NCBI GenBank assembly: GCA_037127255.1
Contig: JBANSL010000005.1
Location: forward strand, 77,815,160 to 77,879,159
Direction: 5' to 3'
Length of the DNA stretch: 64,000 nt
DNA from: Persicaria tinctoria
Taxonomy: Eukaryota > Streptophyta > Magnoliopsida > Caryophyllales > Polygonaceae
The position numbers were made by a program, and so were the translations under genes. Below, in pieces: positions 24,761-35,657 of the stretch. A model generated the notes under the pieces. It was not told where the DNA came from, ran no database searches, and saw only the letters and a program-made list of their open reading frames with translations. Every line of letters begins with the position of its first letter. The stretch's first letter is position 1.

Positions 24761-26143
24761 CTGAGGCCTTTTGGCCGAGAGAGGACCCGAGGAGTAGGCT
24801 TGCTGGTGTTATTCCACCTAACATTGCTAGGCCGTTGGGGTTCAGTAGCGAGCTTATGATGAAGAGAGTGGACAAGACGATGGCACTTATGGATGCGGTT
24901 GCTAAGATTGGTGACCCGCAATGTGAGTTATTGTTGTTGCGTGCTTGTACCGGGGTATCAAAACTTTATTTTGCTCTGCGTACATGCTCGCCTCATGCCT
25001 TCGAGTCTGCTCAGCTTAAGTTTGATCAAGCTCTTCGACGTTCCCTGTAACGTATTATCACTGCTTCTGGGCCAGGTTTTGGAAATTGGCAATGGAGGCT
25101 CGCCACATTACCCTTCAGGTTTGGGGGGCTCGGAGTTTATTCAGCAGGTGACGCTCTCTTTTACGCTTTTCTGGCTTCGCGTTTGCAGTCTGGTGGCCTA
25201 CAGATTAAGCTTCTTCAACATACTAATGTCACAACATTTGGATGTGCCTTCGATGATGCCGTGCGTGTCTTCAACAAAAAGGTAGGCTCTGATATTCTGA
25301 GTAATCCAAGTGAGATCGTTGCCCCCAAACTCATGAAGAAACTGGCAGACATATATTTCACATGGATTACGAAAGATGCAGAGAACACTTTTTCCCTGTC
25401 ACCGCGTCAGATTGCTTTGTGGAGTTCTCAGCGTGGAGATCATGCTACTGACTGGCTTAGGGCTGTCCCGATCTCAGGGTTGGGTCAAACTATGAATAGT
25501 AAGACATATCGTTGTGTATTGTGCTATCGATTGGACATCCCTTTGTTTTCTATTTCAGAGCTTGTTTTGCTTGCTCTAGGGTTTTTGAGTGAGACATTTT
25601 TTGAGATCATGCTGTTTCATGTGCAGGTATTATGGGGATTAAACATCGTCATAATGCTGTATGTGACACTTTGATAAATGTCTGTTGTCGTTCTGGGATC
25701 TCTGTTGGTAAAGAGGTTGATATTGGCTTGTGTGGGGGAGACGGGAAGCCGCTTTGACCTGCGGACATGCTTCTTTACGCGTGGGATGATGGGATGGATG
25801 TTTGTGTTGACCTGACAGGATCATCTCCGTTGACGCAATCTGGGATGACTGATTTTGTCCCAGGGCATGTTGTGACCGAGGCGGCTCGTCGTAAGCGAGT
25901 CAAGTATCTAGCCAAGTGTAAAGCCATTGGTTATGGTTTCTTACCCTTCACTTTCTCTGCGGTGGGAAAACTTGAGTCAAACGCCATAACCCTCCTTAAA
26001 AGGATCCAGAAATTCTCTCAAGCTCAAGATATTGGGGCTCGAGATGCGGCTCACGTTTTCACTAGGGTGGGGTTTTCTATTGCTAAAGGTGTGGGGGCCC
26101 AGATTGTTTCTCGGCTCCCCACTAATTCTCTGTAAATTCATAT
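24758..26143 (+). mobile_element. REL-type LINE copy E (5'-truncated, from mid RT to the 3' end)
   Basis: It begins without spacer after (TAA)n at KTEAFWPREDPRSRLAG, inside the reverse transcriptase. About 16 codons present in copy B are missing between IARPL and FSSEL. It continues through RACTGVSKLYFALRTC, GGLGVYSAGDALFYAF, LSPRQIALWSSQR and the nuclease region to AQIVSRLPTNSL and a TAA stop near 26133. Internal stops (TAA near 25050, TGA near 25757) and a frameshift near 25560-25660 inactivate it. Confidence 0.85.
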
Positions 26144-26167
26144 TATAATAATAATAATAATAATAAT

Positions 26168-26227
<60 letters not shown>
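26144..26227. repeat. (TAA)n microsatellite, 3' tail of LINE copy E
   Basis: About 84 bp of TAA repeat with a single GTA interruption near 26168. Confidence 0.95.
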
Positions 26228-26267
26228 GAAATTTTGGTAATGTGTACCCTTTACCAGTAAAGATCAT

Positions 26268-26572
26268 CTACAACATCCCCTACTCCACAAAATTATTTTG
26301 ACATATATTTAATCTTAATTTTTTTTAAATCATATTTATAATCTTAACATCTATTTTTATATATTTATAAAATTTTATTTAAAAAAATCATATTTTAAAT
26401 TTTTTAATAATTATATTTTGTAAACTATTGCCTTTTAAATTTTAAATAAAATTTTATAAATATATAAATACAAATGTTAGGAATATAAATATAATTTTTA
26501 TATTTTTTTAAGATTAAATAAATATTAAAATAGATTAGTGGAGTAGGGAGTGGAGTAGGAATTTGGTTGTAG
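26268..26572. mobile_element. AT-rich MITE with inverted repeats
   Basis: The left arm CTACAACATCCCCTACTCCAC pairs with a right arm whose complement is CTACAACCAAATTCCTACTCCAC. The interior continues as an imperfect palindrome over about 100 bp per arm (ATTTATAAAATTTTATTTAAA and complement). The ends and foldback structure fit a MITE. No clear target duplication lets me choose the superfamily. Confidence 0.65.
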
Positions 26573-26720
26573 GTAGACCTATCAAACGGGTCATTCGGGT
26601 CGAGTCACTTCGGGTCCCAGGTATTACGGGTCCCGGGTAATACGGGTTTCATGTATTTTCGGGTCCCGGGTAATACGGGTTTGACCGGGGTTTCGGGTCG
26701 ATTTCGGGTTGGTCAATCTT
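26573..26720. repeat. GGGTC/TACGGG-rich repeat stretch
   Basis: Repeated words CGGGTCCCGGGTAATACGGGTTT and variants occur from 26597 to 26712. Such GGGTC-rich arrays are typical of plant MITE-like repeats. The ends are not defined. Confidence 0.5.
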
Positions 26721-28030
26721 TTTTTTTTAAATTAAAAAAAAATCAAGATTTGATAATTTTGCGATAAATTTAAAATTCTAAAGTTAAAGACGTTGTTCAT
26801 AAGTTTTGGTGCTTGTAATTATATACTATATTTGATCTAAAATATTTAATTTTTATTATTTCTAGTAATTTTTAATAAAATGTAATAATATATAAAATAA
26901 AGATGTCCCAATTAAGGATTTATCTAGCAAATCACCTTGCAATGAATGGTAAACTCATATTTATCTTGGTTATTTTTTTTGCCCAAGATTTGTATTAATT
27001 TAGGATATTTTGGCTTCTAATTAATAAAGATGGCTCAAGTATTTATGAAGTCAAAAAAGAATAGGAAATCTATTGGTGAGATCTCGATTTTTATCCCTTG
27101 TATTGCTATTAGTATGTTAAATAGAGAGCAAGCTAAAGAAGGATGTCAGTAGCCTATCAGATTGGGTTCAACTAGAGCTTGATTAAGGATGATCGTTCAA
27201 AAAAAGAATATGGCAAATTAGGCTTGTACCTAACTAACGGAAATTCATAATTTGTAACTAGATGTATTTAAGCATAAATTCACCGTGACTTTAGATTTCT
27301 ATGATTGCATAACAAGATAATAGATTTTTGTATTTTCCTGCTCGTCAAAGTCACCAAAATTCAGGTTCAACGACAGGCCTTTTCTGGGCTTGAGCTCCGT
27401 AAGCAGCTGCAGATTACGATAGGCCTCTTCCACGTACGGATAGTGTATATGGCCTGAATGGCGGCACATCTCCTCTATCCCGGCCGTCCCAATGATGCTT
27501 CAACGACACGACACGAAACGACAGTCTTCGGAGACCGATATATGCGTTCCCATACTGATCAGGGCTTTAATTCCTTTACAGTTTCGATCTATAAAGGTAA
27601 ATAAATAGATGGGTGGCTAAAGCCATAGAGATACAAAAATTCGCAAGACAAAACAAGGCCTTACGGTCATACCACAACCAACAACCTACATCCTACTAGT
27701 AGAGCTAAAGAGGAAACCGACATCACTAAAAAACAAGTCTTCAGGCTAAAATTTTACCCCAAAATGCATTTTGGGTAATGATCGATAAACTAAATTCAAT
27801 TTTTTGCCAATAATAAAACAAGACTTTGATCAGCTAGTTGGCACCTCTCCTAAAAACGTATGACAGCAAATTAGGAGCCTCTTTTGTTTCGTTTCGACCT
27901 CAGTTATAAATACCGGGCCGGAACATCACATCACTTGTAATTCATTCAAAATCCAACATAATTTAACGGTGCCTGAAAACATAAGTAGAAGAAGCTCCAG
28001 GGTAATCAAGTGACTCGTCCGGAAAAAACC
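26721..28030. other. Intergenic region upstream of the L1-type LINE
   Basis: AT-rich to 27300. It contains one copy of a 132-bp repeat (26978-27109) whose twin lies at 33984-34115. 27340-27490 is GC-richer and its minus strand has an open frame that I could not assign. TATAAATA at 27905-27912 lies about 130 bp before the first ATG of LINE ORF1 and could belong to the LINE 5' region. Confidence 0.4.
26978..27109 (+). repeat. 132-bp repeat, first copy (twin at 33984-34115)
   Basis: The stretch from TTTGCCCAAGATTTGTATT to CCCTTGTATTGCTAT is almost identical to 33984-34115. At the second site it joins a truncated LINE to a DUF2431 pseudogene, so this copy may be the template of filler DNA. Confidence 0.85.
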
Positions 28031-28043
28031 CTAGGGCATAAAA

Positions 28044-31000
28044 GTGCGATCTCTGCCGTACTACCCTTGGTGGTCGACGTCGCGCTTCTTCTCTCTCCGG
28101 CGTAGGGCTGTGGGAGCTAGGGTTTCTCTTCGGCACAAAGTGACGTTCACCGAGTCTGGAGGGCTCGGCTACGGGATTGATAGGTTCTGGAATACTCAAG
28201 ACGGAAGGATGACGGAGGGGAGGAAAGATGTGCATCTGACGGAGGAGGAGAGGGGCGAAGTGGTAGGTCTGGATGGAGTAGAGGGTCCGGGCAACGATGC
28301 GGCGTCGGTAACACTTGTGGGTTCGCTGCTTACGACTAGGCCTTTCAATGTGCCAGCCCTTCAAGGAGTGATGAAGAACGCTTGGAGGGTGAAGAAGGGC
28401 TTCACATTCAAGCAACTGGCAACAGACTGTTTTGTGTTCCAATTTGCAGATCGAGCGGACAAAGAAAAGGTAATCCGAGGAAGTCTCTGGTCGTTTGATC
28501 GTTCATTGTTAGTGCTCAAAGAACCGGGTTGCGAGCAACCCTCAAAAATAAAATTCAAAAGGAGTCCTTTCTGGGTTAGGCTATACGATCTCCCGCTGGG
28601 CTTGAGATCGATTGAAATGGTAACCAAGGTAGCAAAGACAATAGGGACGTTGGTGGAGGTGGATGAGGAAAGTCTGAGAGTGATTGGGAGGCATATTAGG
28701 GTGAGGGTTGAAATTGATCTCCAGAAACCACTGAGACGTGGAGTAATGATATCTGTAACAAGGAAGAAAATGTGGATAGAATTGAAATATGAACGGCTCC
28801 CCAATTTCTGTTATGGGTGTGGTAGGTTAGGGCACTCTGAGATTGATTGTGAAGAGGAAGAGGCTAAACACTATTCAAATGAGTACGGGGATGTAACGGC
28901 CCGGGATTATGATTCCCGAGTTACGTTTCGAGGGATAAAACCCCTCGCTAGGATCTTGCGCCCCGAGTACAGGTTGAATGTTTGAAATTCTATCCTAACA
29001 TTTTGAAGTGGGATTTCATACCCAAAATTCGAAGGGATCGTTGGAATCCCCGGGGAAGTCCCCTGTACCTGTCATAAGTCTAAGCGTAGAAAACCAACAG
29101 TCATGCAGATAGTAGAATCAAGGTGCAATACAAGAGGGTGCCACAGATGAGCCGGGTCAAAACAAAATCAATAAGTGTATTTATCGAAATCTAAGGTTAG
29201 ACCATTTCTTTGCAATCGCCCAAGAGAGTTCCCACGTCACAGAAGCAAGGAACAATAATGCTGCAAAACAAACCTAAAAAAAAATGTATGCGGGGCGGTG
29301 TCAGATCGAAGCCCTACGCAATATAGTCCCAAACAAGCAGACACATACACACGCTAGTCCTGATAAAGATGCTTCTAGATGCAAAGCGGAATGTTAACAC
29401 ACTAACATGCCCCTAAGATCAAGTGCGTAAATATAATAAGGCCTTAGCACCGAATACCAAGTGGTATATCCCTCTCCTACCTCCACCCCCTTCCGATAGG
29501 GCGGAGACTGGCCAGCTCGTGAATGCATTCCATATCATCGGGTGGCACGCATGCCCATCCCGTATCCACAATAAAGCCCGCAGGCATCTCATAATATAAG
29601 GAAGTTCATGACTCGATTGACTCAGGACGGAACCCGATGAGACTAGGTCGTTCTATAACCCTAGCAATGACTCTAGTTACTTCACAGATAACGACCGTTC
29701 TGTTTACAAAAGCAATGAGTAAACGCATGCTCAATCATGAGTGCAATCCTAGCAGGATACTACATGACATGCTTTATTATGAATGCAAACACCTAGTATG
29801 CACATGACTACAAGTAGGGAGATCTCTCTTTTCGAATCTGAGTGAGCTCATATAGGAACTCACCTGGAAGTGCAGAACAGCAAAAGGCAACAACTAGGTA
29901 TACAGAAAGCCAACATGTCACAGATGATCACCTAACACATATATAAGTAATATAAATAAGTCTACTTCTAATGTTACTTAAAGCATATAATATCACACAC
30001 ATGTCATCAAATTTATTCATCAAGGCAAGGTAAATCAAGTCGTTTTCCCAAGATTTTCCAAAACTCTTATAAAATCCCAAGTTATATCAAATCATTAATT
30101 AAACACTTTTCCAAATCATACTTGACCCAAAAATCCATTTACAAGGCGTTACTCTTTAAACCAACTTATTTTATTACTTTATCAAAACAAATCCGACAAG
30201 ATTAGGGTATTTCCAAAATTCCTCTTTTTAATTTTATTGAATCCAATTCCAACCTTTAAAACCTTTTTCAGATCCAAGTCCAAATATTATACTTTAAATC
30301 TCAATAATGATATTCTAGATTATATTCCATCTATTTAATATTTATAAAATCAACCCTTTATTAATTTGTTAAAACAAAACACCTATCTTATAAAAATAGA
30401 CCCAAAATCAAATATGAAACACCCTTTGCAAGAATAGGCCCAAAATTCATTAAAACAGTCCTGGCCCAAATTCCTTTTAAAACACAATCCGGATCCAAAG
30501 CCCATACCCAATCTGATTTGGTTTTTTGAGACCAACCCGGTTTTCTTTTTATTAAATGGTGAACCGGACCAAAACAAAAAGAAAAGAAAACACAAACCGG
30601 TGGGCACTGTTCATTCATCACCTCCAAAAACCCCCCATTCGAAATCTGGGAAGGAGAAGAAGAGAGGGAAGGCCTCGCCGATGACGACTGCACTCCGGCC
30701 ACCCTTCCCGACTCTAAGGACCACCGAATCGACAAGGAAGAAGAGAGAAGGAGGTGCTCACCCAATATTTCGATTCACTGGAATGAAATGCCCGGAGAGC
30801 TTCGTCGGGCTGCGTTCGGGCGCGTCGAGGGCGTTTCTTTGTACGAGGATGCCTGGGAGAGGTGTGGGAAGATTAAAGGAGGAGCTTTCCTCAGCTTAGA
30901 GTCGAAAGGAGAAGGAAAAGAGCCTTACCGCTCTTGAATTCGAAAGTAGGGGCGGAGAATTCGGTAGCGGCGCTCTCGGACTCCGGGGCTCGTCTGGCTG

Positions 31001-32378
31001 ATGCTACTGTTGCCGGTGGATCCGGGGAGGCGTCGGAGAGTTGCTGCTGGCATCTCAGGGTGGAAGGAGGGAGAACGAAGTGGGTGGAGCTGCGAGAGCC
31101 TCTCGATAAACAGGGGAAGAGAGATTGGGGCTGCGACTTCGACGGAGGAGGGAGGCGACCGACGGTGGCAGAATGGTGGTGGGGAGGTACGGTGGTGGCG
31201 TTGGCGGTCCGAAACCTCGAACAGAGCTGCTGGGGATTGTGTTTGAAATCAAAGGAGAGAGCAAGAGGGGAATGGGTTGTGGGAGTTCTCAGCACACGCT
31301 AACAAGGGAGAAAAAAAAGGGAAGAAAAGGATAAGATTTTTGGGGTTTCCTTGTGTTTGTGGGGTGTTGAAATGAGTCAGAGGAATCTGATTTTATGGAT
31401 CAAAATGGAAGATTTGGAGGTGCTGCTTTCGGATATGGCAAGGGGAGCAAGTAAGCTTGTGGGTTTGGATCAAGTAAAAAGAAGAGGGGAGAGCACCTAT
31501 GTGCTGGGTGTTCTGACATCAAACAGGAGGGGGAAATAGGGGTCCTAATAATTCCAATTTCAAAATACCTGAAAACAAATCTTAAAATCTGTTATCTCGA
31601 CCTTATCCCGACTTGATTAAAATACCATTCCAAAATTTTATTTTAGGTCTGAAATCTGTTTTATTAGTTTTAAAATCCGATTTAATTTCATTTTTCCAAA
31701 AGTTATTATTAAAAAATCCGGGCCTTAACAGGGGACTGGCTAAGGGCGTCCCCTCTCAAGGTGCCAAGAGGGCTGAGCGAGAGAGAAGGAGATAAGAAGG
31801 GAAGGGGGAGTCAGACAGGCAAAAGCGGAGAGCGGGAGGTGGGGCAAGAGGATGCGAATGGGAGGAAAGGGAGGAGGTCTCTACTGGAGGAGCTGGAGGA
31901 GGCGGAAAGGATTGATGAAGATAGAGAGTGAATGGACATTCCTCTAGGGGATGTAGGAGAGGAGGTAATAAGGACCATTGCAAAAGTGGGATTGATGAAA
32001 GGGGGAGAGAAGAGCGATGCAAAAGAGAGGGAGTTGGAGGTGAGGACTGATGGGAAGAGTGGTTTTACAGGGAGTGGGGATAATAAGACAAAACAGGTGA
32101 TAGATGGAAAGGCAACAGGTTAGGAGGGGGCAATAAATATTATAGAAAGTGGAAATGAGAATTTAAAAAAGAGCTGGAAGAGAATAGCTAGAGAAAAGGG
32201 AATAGTAGTAGAGGGAGTGGTGAGTCCTGAGGCAAGGAAAAAAAGGAGGGAGGATATTATGGAGGATGTGGAGATGAGCGAAGCAAGAGTGCTAAGCAAG
32301 AAGCAAAAAGGGGATTCCAACAACATGATTGAGATATCGGCGGGGGAGATCGGAGGGTCCCCTTGCCAGTCACAATGA
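28044..32378 (+). pseudogene. LINE ORF1 (DUF4283, CCHC zinc knuckle), interrupted
   Basis: From 28044 (or the later ATG at 28209, which starts MTEGRKDVHLTEEE) the frame carries a DUF4283-type RNA-binding region: VGSLLTTRPFNVPALQGVM, FVFQFADRADKEKVIRGS, WSFDRSLLVLKE, PFWVRLYDLPLGL and GRHIRVRVEIDLQKPL. It ends with the knuckle CYGCGRLGHSEIDC (C-x2-C-x4-H-x4-C). A solo LTR interrupts it at 28892. At 31731 it resumes with YGDWLRASPLKVPRG and a charged tail. TGA at 31929 and TAG near 32120 are premature stops. The final stretch ends in TGA at 32376-32378, overlapping the ATG of ORF2 as ATGA. ORF1 normally coats the LINE RNA. Confidence 0.85.
28887..31735 (+). mobile_element. Solo LTR (28892-31730), probably Gypsy, with 5-bp target duplication
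   Basis: GGGGA flanks the insert at 28887-28891 and 31731-31735. The insert begins TGTAACGGCCCGGG and ends CCGGGCCTTAACA, so it has TG...CA ends with a short inverted repeat. At 2839 bp with no internal coding or second LTR it is a solo LTR left by recombination. The long LTR and TGTAACG start suggest a Gypsy (Del/Tekay-like) family. Removing it rejoins LINE ORF1 in frame. GC-rich open frames at 30600-31330 are part of the LTR, not a gene. Confidence 0.88.
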
Positions 32379-33986
32379 ATATCCTAAGTTTCAACCGTCG
32401 GGGGTTGGGGAAGGACCCGACAGTTGACTATCTCACCGAAGTGGTGAGAAAGAGGACCCCAGGAATAGTCTTCTTCATGGAGACTAAGAGCAACAAAAAT
32501 AAAATGGAAGGGATTAGAAGGAAAATCGGTATGAAATATGGATTCACGGTGGATCGTGTTGGAAAGTCGGGTGGGTTGAGTTTAATGTGGGAGGAAGGTA
32601 TCGATTTGAGCATCCAGTCTTACACTCAGCATCATATTGATGCTCAGGTGAAGGGGAAGGATGGGGAAGTGTGGAGGCTTACCGGAATTTATGGGTGGCC
32701 GGATGGGAAAGATAGGTGGCACACTTTAGGGCTGATCAGAAGATTAAATGAGGATGTGCATGACAAATGGGCGTGTTTGGGAGATTTTAATTATGTGATT
32801 AGCTCAGCCGATAAGCAAGGAGGGAGGATGGAGAATTTCGGGAGAATGGTGGAATTCAAGGAGGTTATTGAGGAATGCGGGTTGAGGGAGATTCCATTCA
32901 CGGGAGGGAGGTTCACCTGGGACAACGGGAGAGAGGGAGATGAATTCATCCAGGAAAGGTTGGACATGGGCTTCGCCAATGAAGCTTTGTTGGGGACATA
33001 TCCTTGGATGAAGGTAGTTCACTTGGCTCGAGCTAGGTCGGACCACGTGCCGCTGCTGCTTGAGTTTGAGGAAGGAGAGCATGGTAGAGAGAAGAGGGGG
33101 CATAGGCCTTTTAGATTCGAGGCCATGCGGATGGAAAAAGAGGAGTGTGAAGATGTGGTGAGAAATGGATGGCAAAATCCAGGGACGAGGGGAGCTGAAC
33201 AAGGAGTAATGGGAAAGATAAATCGGTGCGCCCAAGACCTGCGGGAATGGGATAATATGTGCTTCAGCAATGTTAATAAGGAGTTGGGGCGGATGAGAAA
33301 GGAGCTTGCAGAGATGCAAGAGAAGGGCATGACAGGGAGGGATGTAGGGAGGAGGAGGGAGTTGGAAGCAAATGAAAGAGAGCTTATGAAAAGAGAGGAG
33401 ATTATGTGGTACCAAAGGGCTAAGGCTAATGAGCTTAAATGGGGAGACAGAAACACTACTTTCTTTCATAGGAAGGCGAGTGGTAGACGGAGGCGGAATA
33501 GGCTCTCGAAATTGGTAGATGGTGATGGTATGGAGTGGAGGAGTAGGGAAGGGATGACTAAGGTGGCGACTGAGTATTTCCAGAACCTATTTGAGACCGA
33601 TGTGAAGGCCCCTCCGGATTCGGCTTCTCAAGGAATCGAGCAACTAGTGTCGACGGAGGACAACTCCGAGCTGCTACGTCCCTATACCGGCGAAGAGGTA
33701 CGAATTGCCCTTTTTTCCATGCATCCCACAAAATCATCGGGGCCTCATGGTATGTCAGCACTTTTTTACCAAAAGTTCTGGCATATTGTTGGACCTGATG
33801 TCATTAAGTTTGTATTAGATATCTTGAATGGGGTGAAATGCCATCGGAGTTAAATTACACTTTGATATCGCTTATTCCGAAGGTCACTAACCCTTGCAGA
33901 GTGAAAGATCTAAGGCCAATTAGTTTGTGTAATGTGATGTATAAGATAATATCAAAGGTGTTGGCGAACAGATTGAAGAAGTGTTT
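32363..33986 (+). pseudogene. LINE ORF2: endonuclease and N-terminal reverse transcriptase
   Basis: The frame starts at 32363, or better at 32375 in MNILSFNRRGLGKDPT. The endonuclease motifs are IVFFMETKS (catalytic Glu), LTGIYGWP, CLGDFNYVISSADKQGG, RFTWDNGR, ERLDMGFAN and ARARSDHVPLLLEF (SDH). The RT lead-in follows: RAKANELKWGDRNTTFFH, MHPTKSSGPHGMSALFYQKFW and, after a 1-nt frameshift at about 33835, MPSELNYTLISLIPKV, LRPISLCNVMYKIISKVLANR. It ends at 33986 before the catalytic FADD motif. L1 ORF2 nicks DNA and primes reverse transcription; this copy cannot. Confidence 0.9.
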
Positions 33987-34115
33987 GCCCAAGATTTGTA
34001 TTAATTTAGGATATTTTGGCTTCTAATTAATAAAGATGGCTCAAGTATTTATGAAGTAAAAAAAGAATAGGAAATCTATTGGTGAGATCTCGATTTTTAT
34101 CCCTTGTATTGCTAT
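33984..34115 (+). repeat. 132-bp repeat, second copy at a LINE/DUF2431 junction
   Basis: Near-identical to 26978-27109. Its left edge shares TTTGCCCAAGATT with the LINE coding sequence, and its right edge stops abruptly at the DUF2431 exon. Confidence 0.85.
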
Positions 34116-35323
34116 CACCTTGTCGTCGATCTGAACGATATGGATCTCCCCCACATCGATCAAGAGTTTTGAAGCATTGATAAAAAAGCCAGCCATCATC
34201 TTCCGATTGTGTTTGACGGTCCTCTTCCCGGGGTCATTCATTTTTTCATGTCCTCGACGGAAGCCGACATGAGGGAAGTTAAATACGATGCGATCAAATG
34301 TCTTCTCCCTCAGCTCGGGGTGATCTTTCATTTTCCGGCAATCGACCCCATCAAGGACACTTGCCCCGCACTCATTGAGTTTTGTTGAGTTCTTTCTCGC
34401 GTATTCATACTTGTTAAAAAGGTCCTCTGTAAAGCAAGATATATAAACGGTTTGATATAAAATTAACATTTGGATGTAATATTTGGATGATCTAATTGAT
34501 TGGGGAATATTAAACTAAATATTTTTACCTTCCTTTTCAAATGTCGTAGCAACGAGTCGTGGAGATACTAATCCCCACAGCGCCGCCAAGCTGTAGCTAA
34601 AGGATAGATCCCCGCCTCCCACGATTAAAATGTCCTGATCGACAAGGTACGGGATCTCAAAATCCGGCTCGGGAATAGAGCATGCAACTACAATTTTAAA
34701 AACAAAAAAGTAACATGAGAAATGGATATGTTGAGTTTGCAATTTGGATTTGAGCACTATTAGGAACCAAAGAGCGAGGATGTTGTATATATCAACCATT
34801 CACAGCATAAATTATTGTGGACTAATCATTCTCAAGTGTAATTTTACAAATGCAACATAAGGCTAGGTGAAAACCCTGAACTGTTTACATCCAACTATAA
34901 TTAATACCAAATGTTAAAAAACACCAAGGCTTCCTTACAAACCTAGATGAATTAATGAAATGGATAAGACATACCTAAAGAAACAATTCCTGGAGATGAA
35001 ATGAAGTAGACCTATCTGAAGCAATTACTATAGCACTTATTCTTTAATGGGGTGTGAAAGGGAAACGAGAAGCACAAGTTTACATCGTACTATATTTCAT
35101 TAAGGTGTTTTTTTTTCTTCCTTGAGATCAAACAAGCAAACTTACCTGTGAAAGGAGAGGAAGTGGTGAACCTCCCGAACCCGCAAATTAGTGGTTTCAC
35201 CTTCAAATTCGTCTCTGAATCCCGGCAATACAAAGCTCGTCCGAGCCCGCGGGTAGGTGGAAACTTCCTCACCATCAAACTCGGAGCCCCGAGCCCACCA
35301 TATCGTTGGATTTGGACATTCAT
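34116..35323 (-). pseudogene. DUF2431 (BMT5-like methyltransferase) gene, 3'-truncated
   Basis: Three exons can be joined on the minus strand. Exon A is 35323-35146 (ATG at MNVQIQRYGG, donor ACAG|GTAAGT). Exon B is 34687-34529 and carries DILIVGGGDLSFSYSLA, the glycine-rich SAM-binding loop; its donor is GAAG|GTAAAA. Exon C runs from 34427 with KNSTKLNECGASVLDGVD, RKMKDHPELREKTFDRIVFN, FPHVGFRRG and GFFINASKLLIDVGEIHIV. Phases agree at both junctions. DUF2431 proteins are related to the yeast 25S rRNA uridine-N3 methyltransferase Bmt5. The coding sequence stops at 34116, where a 132-bp repeat replaces the C-terminus. No internal stop is seen, so the loss may be recent. Exon A membership is inferred from phase and spacing. 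Confidence 0.7.
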
Positions 35324-35443
35324 TCTAGAGAAGGAAAGGGAGAGGGATGAAGGCAACAATGGAAGTGGGAGGAAGGTTAGGGTGTTGAACAATGGTGGGG
35401 GTTTGCAACACATTTTAAATGAAATAGGTACGGGATTCGTTTG
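34734..35443 (-). repeat. 710-bp duplicated segment, first copy (twin at 41562-42272)
   Basis: From AGTTTGCAATTTGGATTTG to CGGGATTCGTTTG this segment repeats with few changes at 41562-42272. It covers the first intron, exon A and the region upstream of the DUF2431 pseudogene. Confidence 0.9.
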
Positions 35444-35657
35444 CATGATAAAGCATTTTCCGCGTTGTATACTTAGGACAAGTACAAGGGTTTACCCTGG
35501 GGTCTCCAACGGACCTTCCGGATTTGGGTGCGAAATCCAACTTTAAACTACACATCTTCGATTTCAAATCTTCAACCTATACTCGGGGCGCAAGATCCCA
35601 ACGAATGGTTTCATCCCTCGAAACGTAACTCGGGAATCATAATCCTGGGCCGTTACA
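35444..35657 (-). mobile_element. LTR fragment of the same Gypsy family
   Basis: Read on the minus strand it begins TGTAACGGCCCAGGATTATG and follows the first 200 bp of the solo LTR at 28892 with substitutions. It is truncated at the border with the DUF2431 segment. Confidence 0.8.

Larger units (their letters stand above)
28044..33986 (+). mobile_element. L1-type LINE, truncated, with an inserted solo LTR
   Basis: ORF1 (DUF4283 and CCHC zinc knuckle) and ORF2 (apurinic-type endonuclease, then the start of the reverse transcriptase) lie in the normal L1 order. The element is split by a 2.84 kb solo LTR at 28892-31730 and is cut off inside the reverse transcriptase at about 33986. The RNase H end and poly(A) tail are missing. 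Confidence 0.85.

Noticed and set aside
30600..31330. Overlapping GC-rich open frames that look like a gene
   Set aside because: They occur on both strands with low-complexity Ser/Pro/Arg/Gly composition, no motifs, and lie inside the solo LTR.
35148..35546. Plus-strand gene over the DUF2431 exon A region
   Set aside because: The minus strand has a GTAAGT donor in phase with the next DUF2431 exon, while the plus frame crosses the junction with an LTR fragment.
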